Positions 61,938 to 64,000 of a stretch of 64,000 nucleotides of DNA are shown here, one piece after another. Below the pieces are notes generated by a model. It was not told the DNA's origin and did no database searches. It worked only from the letters and a program-made list of their open reading frames with translations. The DNA is from JAOBAU01 sp034667465 (lineage in GTDB: Bacteria > Acidobacteriota > Thermoanaerobaculia > Gp7-AA8), in the NCBI GenBank assembly GCA_034667465.1, contig JAXDJV010000002.1, positions 248,001-312,000 of the forward strand, written 5' to 3'. Both the position numbers and the translations under genes were made by a program. Position 1 is the first letter of the stretch, and every line of letters starts with the position of its first letter.

Positions 61938-62942
61938 TTGCGCGGACAGCTCAGAGAAGTCGTGCGCGCCGGCGAATGGTGGGAGCACAAGCTCGTCCCG
62001 ATCTTCGCCGCGTTCTACGCCACCGCGATCGTGCTCGACGTTCCGATCAGCTCGATGTGGCGCGCCGCGCTGACGATCCTGCTCTCGCTGATTCCGGGCG
62101 CCGCGTACGTCAGTGTGATCAACGATCTCACCGATCGCGATGACGATCTCGCCGCCGGCAAAACGAATCGGCTCATCGGACGCACACGCGTCACGATCGC
62201 GATGCTGATCGGAACAACAGTTGCGGCCGGAGTCGTCTTCGCGTGGCTCTGGCGCAACGACACGCTGCTGCTCAGCTGCTATCTCGCCGCGTGGCTCGCG
62301 TTCTCGCTCTATTCGCTGCCGCCATTCCGTTTCAAAATTCGCGGACTCGCCGGCGTGCTCTGCGATGCAAGCGGCGCTCATCTTTTCCCGACGCTCGTCG
62401 CCGTGATCCTCGCCTTCCGCGCAGCCGGACGGGACGTCAGCATTCCGTGGATCGTGAGCGTCGGCGTCTGGGCATTCGCGTACGGGCTGCGCGGAATCCT
62501 CTGGCATCAGCTGACCGACGTCGACAACGATCGCAGCGCCGGCGTGCGCACGTTCGCGCACCGTCACCCGCCGCAGGTCGCCGCACGACTCGGGACGTTC
62601 GGAGCGTTTCCGCTCGAGCTCATCGCGTTCGGCGCCATGTTGTGGCAGTTGCAGAGCGCGTGGCCGCTGCTGTTCCTGGCGATCTACGCGCTGATGTCGG
62701 CGCGGCGCATGCGCAACTGGAAGATGGAGGCGGCGATCGTCGCGCCGAAGCCGCACTTCTTCATCGTGCTGCACGAGTACTACAACGTGCTCTTCCCGAT
62801 CTCGCTGCTGATCGCGTCGGCGATTCGCTTTCCGATCGATGGCGTTGCGCTGCTCGCGCATCTGCTGATTTTTCCCGCGCGCGCGACGCAGACCGCAGTC
62901 GATTTCTGGAAGCTGATGCCGCGGCTGCGTTACCAGAGATAG
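61938..62942 (+). CDS. UbiA-family prenyltransferase
   Basis: 334 residues from TTG 61938. Three starts are possible: ATG 61878 (good Shine-Dalgarno, but overlaps the divergent glycosyltransferase start), TTG 61938 and GTG 61962. The last two fit family N-termini better (VVRAGEWWEHKLVPIFAAFY). Both UbiA aspartate motifs are present: NDLTDRDDDLAAGKTNR and HQLTDVDNDRSAGVRT, with 7-9 membrane helices. It joins a polyprenyl chain to an acceptor in the membrane. Its last 13 bases overlap the sulfotransferase gene end. Confidence 0.88.
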   Translation: MRGQLREVVRAGEWWEHKLVPIFAAFYATAIVLDVPISSMWRAALTILLSLIPGAAYVSVINDLTDRDDDLAAGKTNRLIGRTRVTIAMLIGTTVAAGVVFAWLWRNDTLLLSCYLAAWLAFSLYSLPPFRFKIRGLAGVLCDASGAHLFPTLVAVILAFRAAGRDVSIPWIVSVGVWAFAYGLRGILWHQLTDVDNDRSAGVRTFAHRHPPQVAARLGTFGAFPLELIAFGAMLWQLQSAWPLLFLAIYALMSARRMRNWKMEAAIVAPKPHFFIVLHEYYNVLFPISLLIASAIRFPIDGVALLAHLLIFPARATQTAVDFWKLMPRLRYQR

Positions 62943-63823
62943 TCGGCGGCGTACGGCGCGTAATACGGCTGGCCTCGCAGACAGTCAGCGCGTCCGCGGA
63001 ACGCGTCGACGAGGCTTTCGGGAACGCCGGCGAGATTGATCGGCGCTCCCGGCCGCAAACGCTGCAGCAAACGGATCGGCAGCCGCAGGCGATTGTTGAA
63101 GACGGCGCGCGAGTACGCTCGTCCGATGCGGCCACCGCCGAAACGTGCAGCGAAGTTCGAGAGCCGCGGATACCAGTAGAGCTCGACCGGCGAGAGCGCC
63201 GCGTTGACACGCTCGCCGGCGACGGTGAAACGCTCGAGCCCGAGGCATGTTTCGAGTGAGGCGGTGAACGCGTTCGCGTCATCGCGAAGGAGCTCGTACG
63301 GCAGCGCGATGACGTTCTCGTCGCCGAATCGTTTTCGATAGAGGCCGAGCAGCGAGCAATAGTCCCAGCCATCGCGCCGCTCGCGCACGGCGGTCTCGAG
63401 CCGCGCGCAGAACTCCTCGAACGACTGCGTGATCCCGCCTCGCACCGTTTGCGAATACATCGACGGAATCGCCGATCGAAATCCGCGCGTGACCACGAGC
63501 ACCTTCGCGTTCGGAAAGAGATCGGCGAGCAGCTCGCACGCCGACGCCTGTGCGGTTTCCATCGGCACGGCCGGCTCGTCGTGAAAGTCCGACGTGATCT
63601 CGCCGAACGATGCGGTCGGCGTCGCAAACGCTTCGCTGCTGGTCACGCGATAAAGCGTCTGTCGCGCCGGCGGCGCGGCGGCGTCTCGCACGAGCCGGTA
63701 GATGTCGTGATATCCGGCGAGCCCGCCGTGCGCGTACGCAAGCTGCGGATGACCGGAGAACCAGCGGCGCAGAAAATTCGAGCCGGTTTTCGGGTAGCCG
63801 ATATGGATGAGATGACCGGTCAT
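62930..63823 (-). CDS. Sulfotransferase family protein
   Basis: 297 residues from ATG 63823; ATG 63838 is possible. HIGYPKTGSNFLRRWFSGHP is the PAPS 5'-phosphosulfate-binding loop (5'-PSB), and VLVVTRGFRSAIPSMYSQ matches the 3'-phosphate-binding (3'-PB) strand-loop-helix. No clear signal peptide or membrane anchor. It would transfer sulfate from PAPS to a hydroxyl or amine acceptor, maybe the sugar or lipid made by the neighbouring enzymes. It is divergent from the partial methyltransferase gene. Confidence 0.85.
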   Translation of the reverse strand: MTGHLIHIGYPKTGSNFLRRWFSGHPQLAYAHGGLAGYHDIYRLVRDAAAPPARQTLYRVTSSEAFATPTASFGEITSDFHDEPAVPMETAQASACELLADLFPNAKVLVVTRGFRSAIPSMYSQTVRGGITQSFEEFCARLETAVRERRDGWDYCSLLGLYRKRFGDENVIALPYELLRDDANAFTASLETCLGLERFTVAGERVNAALSPVELYWYPRLSNFAARFGGGRIGRAYSRAVFNNRLRLPIRLLQRLRPGAPINLAGVPESLVDAFRGRADCLRGQPYYAPYAADYLW

Positions 63824-63852
63824 GAATGCTTGTAGCATGACGGCGGAGCCCG

Positions 63853-64000
63853 ATGAACGGAGCAACTTTCGGCGCGCGCTACGACGCCATCATTTCAGAG
63901 CCGCGAATGCGCGCGCTGTACGGCACGAGCGGGTATTTCAACACGGGCTACTGGCCGGCCGGCGTCACGAACCTGGTCGACGCGTGCGACCGGCTCGTCG
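63853..64000 (+). CDS. Start of a SAM-dependent methyltransferase (3' partial)
   Basis: The first 49 residues are visible from ATG 63853, with GGAG upstream. The pattern ARYDAII...LYGTSGYFNTGYWPAGVTNLVDACDRLV matches the N-terminus of a group of small-molecule and lipid O- or N-methyltransferases. The SAM-binding motif would lie beyond the right edge. The reading frame is open to the end of the window. Part of the cluster with the glycosyltransferase, UbiA and sulfotransferase genes. Confidence 0.7.
   Translation, partial: MNGATFGARYDAIISEPRMRALYGTSGYFNTGYWPAGVTNLVDACDRLV

Noticed and set aside
60732..62861. Long open frame suggesting a 709-residue protein in place of the glycosyltransferase
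   Set aside because: The first 322 codons are the reverse-strand shadow of the UbiA gene; the GT4 fold begins at 61895.

Overview
This is a GC-rich, gene-dense bacterial chromosome segment with no rRNA gene, insertion sequence, phage or CRISPR array. The gene content suggests an Acidobacteriota-type organism, possibly near Thermoanaerobaculia or Vicinamibacteria: several membrane Ser/Thr kinases with TPR, TolB-like or WD40-like tails, a giant NHL-repeat secreted protein, a hybrid two-component sensor with Reg_prop propellers, an MglA-like GTPase, an HMT-MTHFR fusion and a fused AhbA/AhbB-type protein. This placement is inference from gene content; no taxonomic marker search was run.

Layout. 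0-9 kb: the 3' end of a membrane protein, a TPR lipoprotein-like protein, a lysine/alanine/serine-rich histone-H1-like protein, a class A penicillin-binding protein, a secreted protein, then an HMT-MTHFR fusion behind a promoter, a SAM-II-type riboswitch and an intrinsic terminator. 8-21 kb: a PP2C (SpoIIE-type) phosphatase divergent from a 1523-residue hybrid histidine kinase, three small exported proteins and a 1279-residue sigma-54 activator with a long N-terminal extension. 20.7-30.9 kb: a VapBC pair, a Ser/Thr kinase with TolB/TPR output, an 1848-residue NHL/Fn3-like secreted protein, an inositol-monophosphatase-family enzyme and 3-methyladenine DNA glycosylase. 31-35.4 kb: a cobalamin riboswitch with a BtuB-type receptor, an MglA-like GTPase, two tRNA-Ser genes and a KGG stress protein.

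35.5-46.7 kb: two cyclophilins, an AmgK-like kinase, NAD-isocitrate dehydrogenase, a DUF309 protein, a siroheme-decarboxylase-like fusion, a membrane-anchored MutS homologue, a SurA/PrsA-like foldase, replicative helicase DnaB and a tail-to-tail HicA/HicB pair. 46.7-64 kb: an NfeD/slipin/coiled-coil operon, a Ser/Thr kinase with WD40-like repeats, ArfB, a methyltransferase, a DUF5668/LiaF plus LytS/LytTR operon, an ArsR-SRPBCC-DoxX operon, a small P-loop protein, and at the right edge a glycosyltransferase, UbiA prenyltransferase, sulfotransferase and the start of another methyltransferase.

Themes. Much of the window serves envelope building and envelope sensing (PBP, AmgK-like kinase, foldases, LiaF-LytS-LytTR, NfeD-slipin, kinases with extracytoplasmic sensors). 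Methionine and cobalamin supply are each under a riboswitch. Convergent genes end tail to tail: most junctions overlap or abut, and three are filled by copies of one palindromic repeat that runs from stop codon to stop codon.
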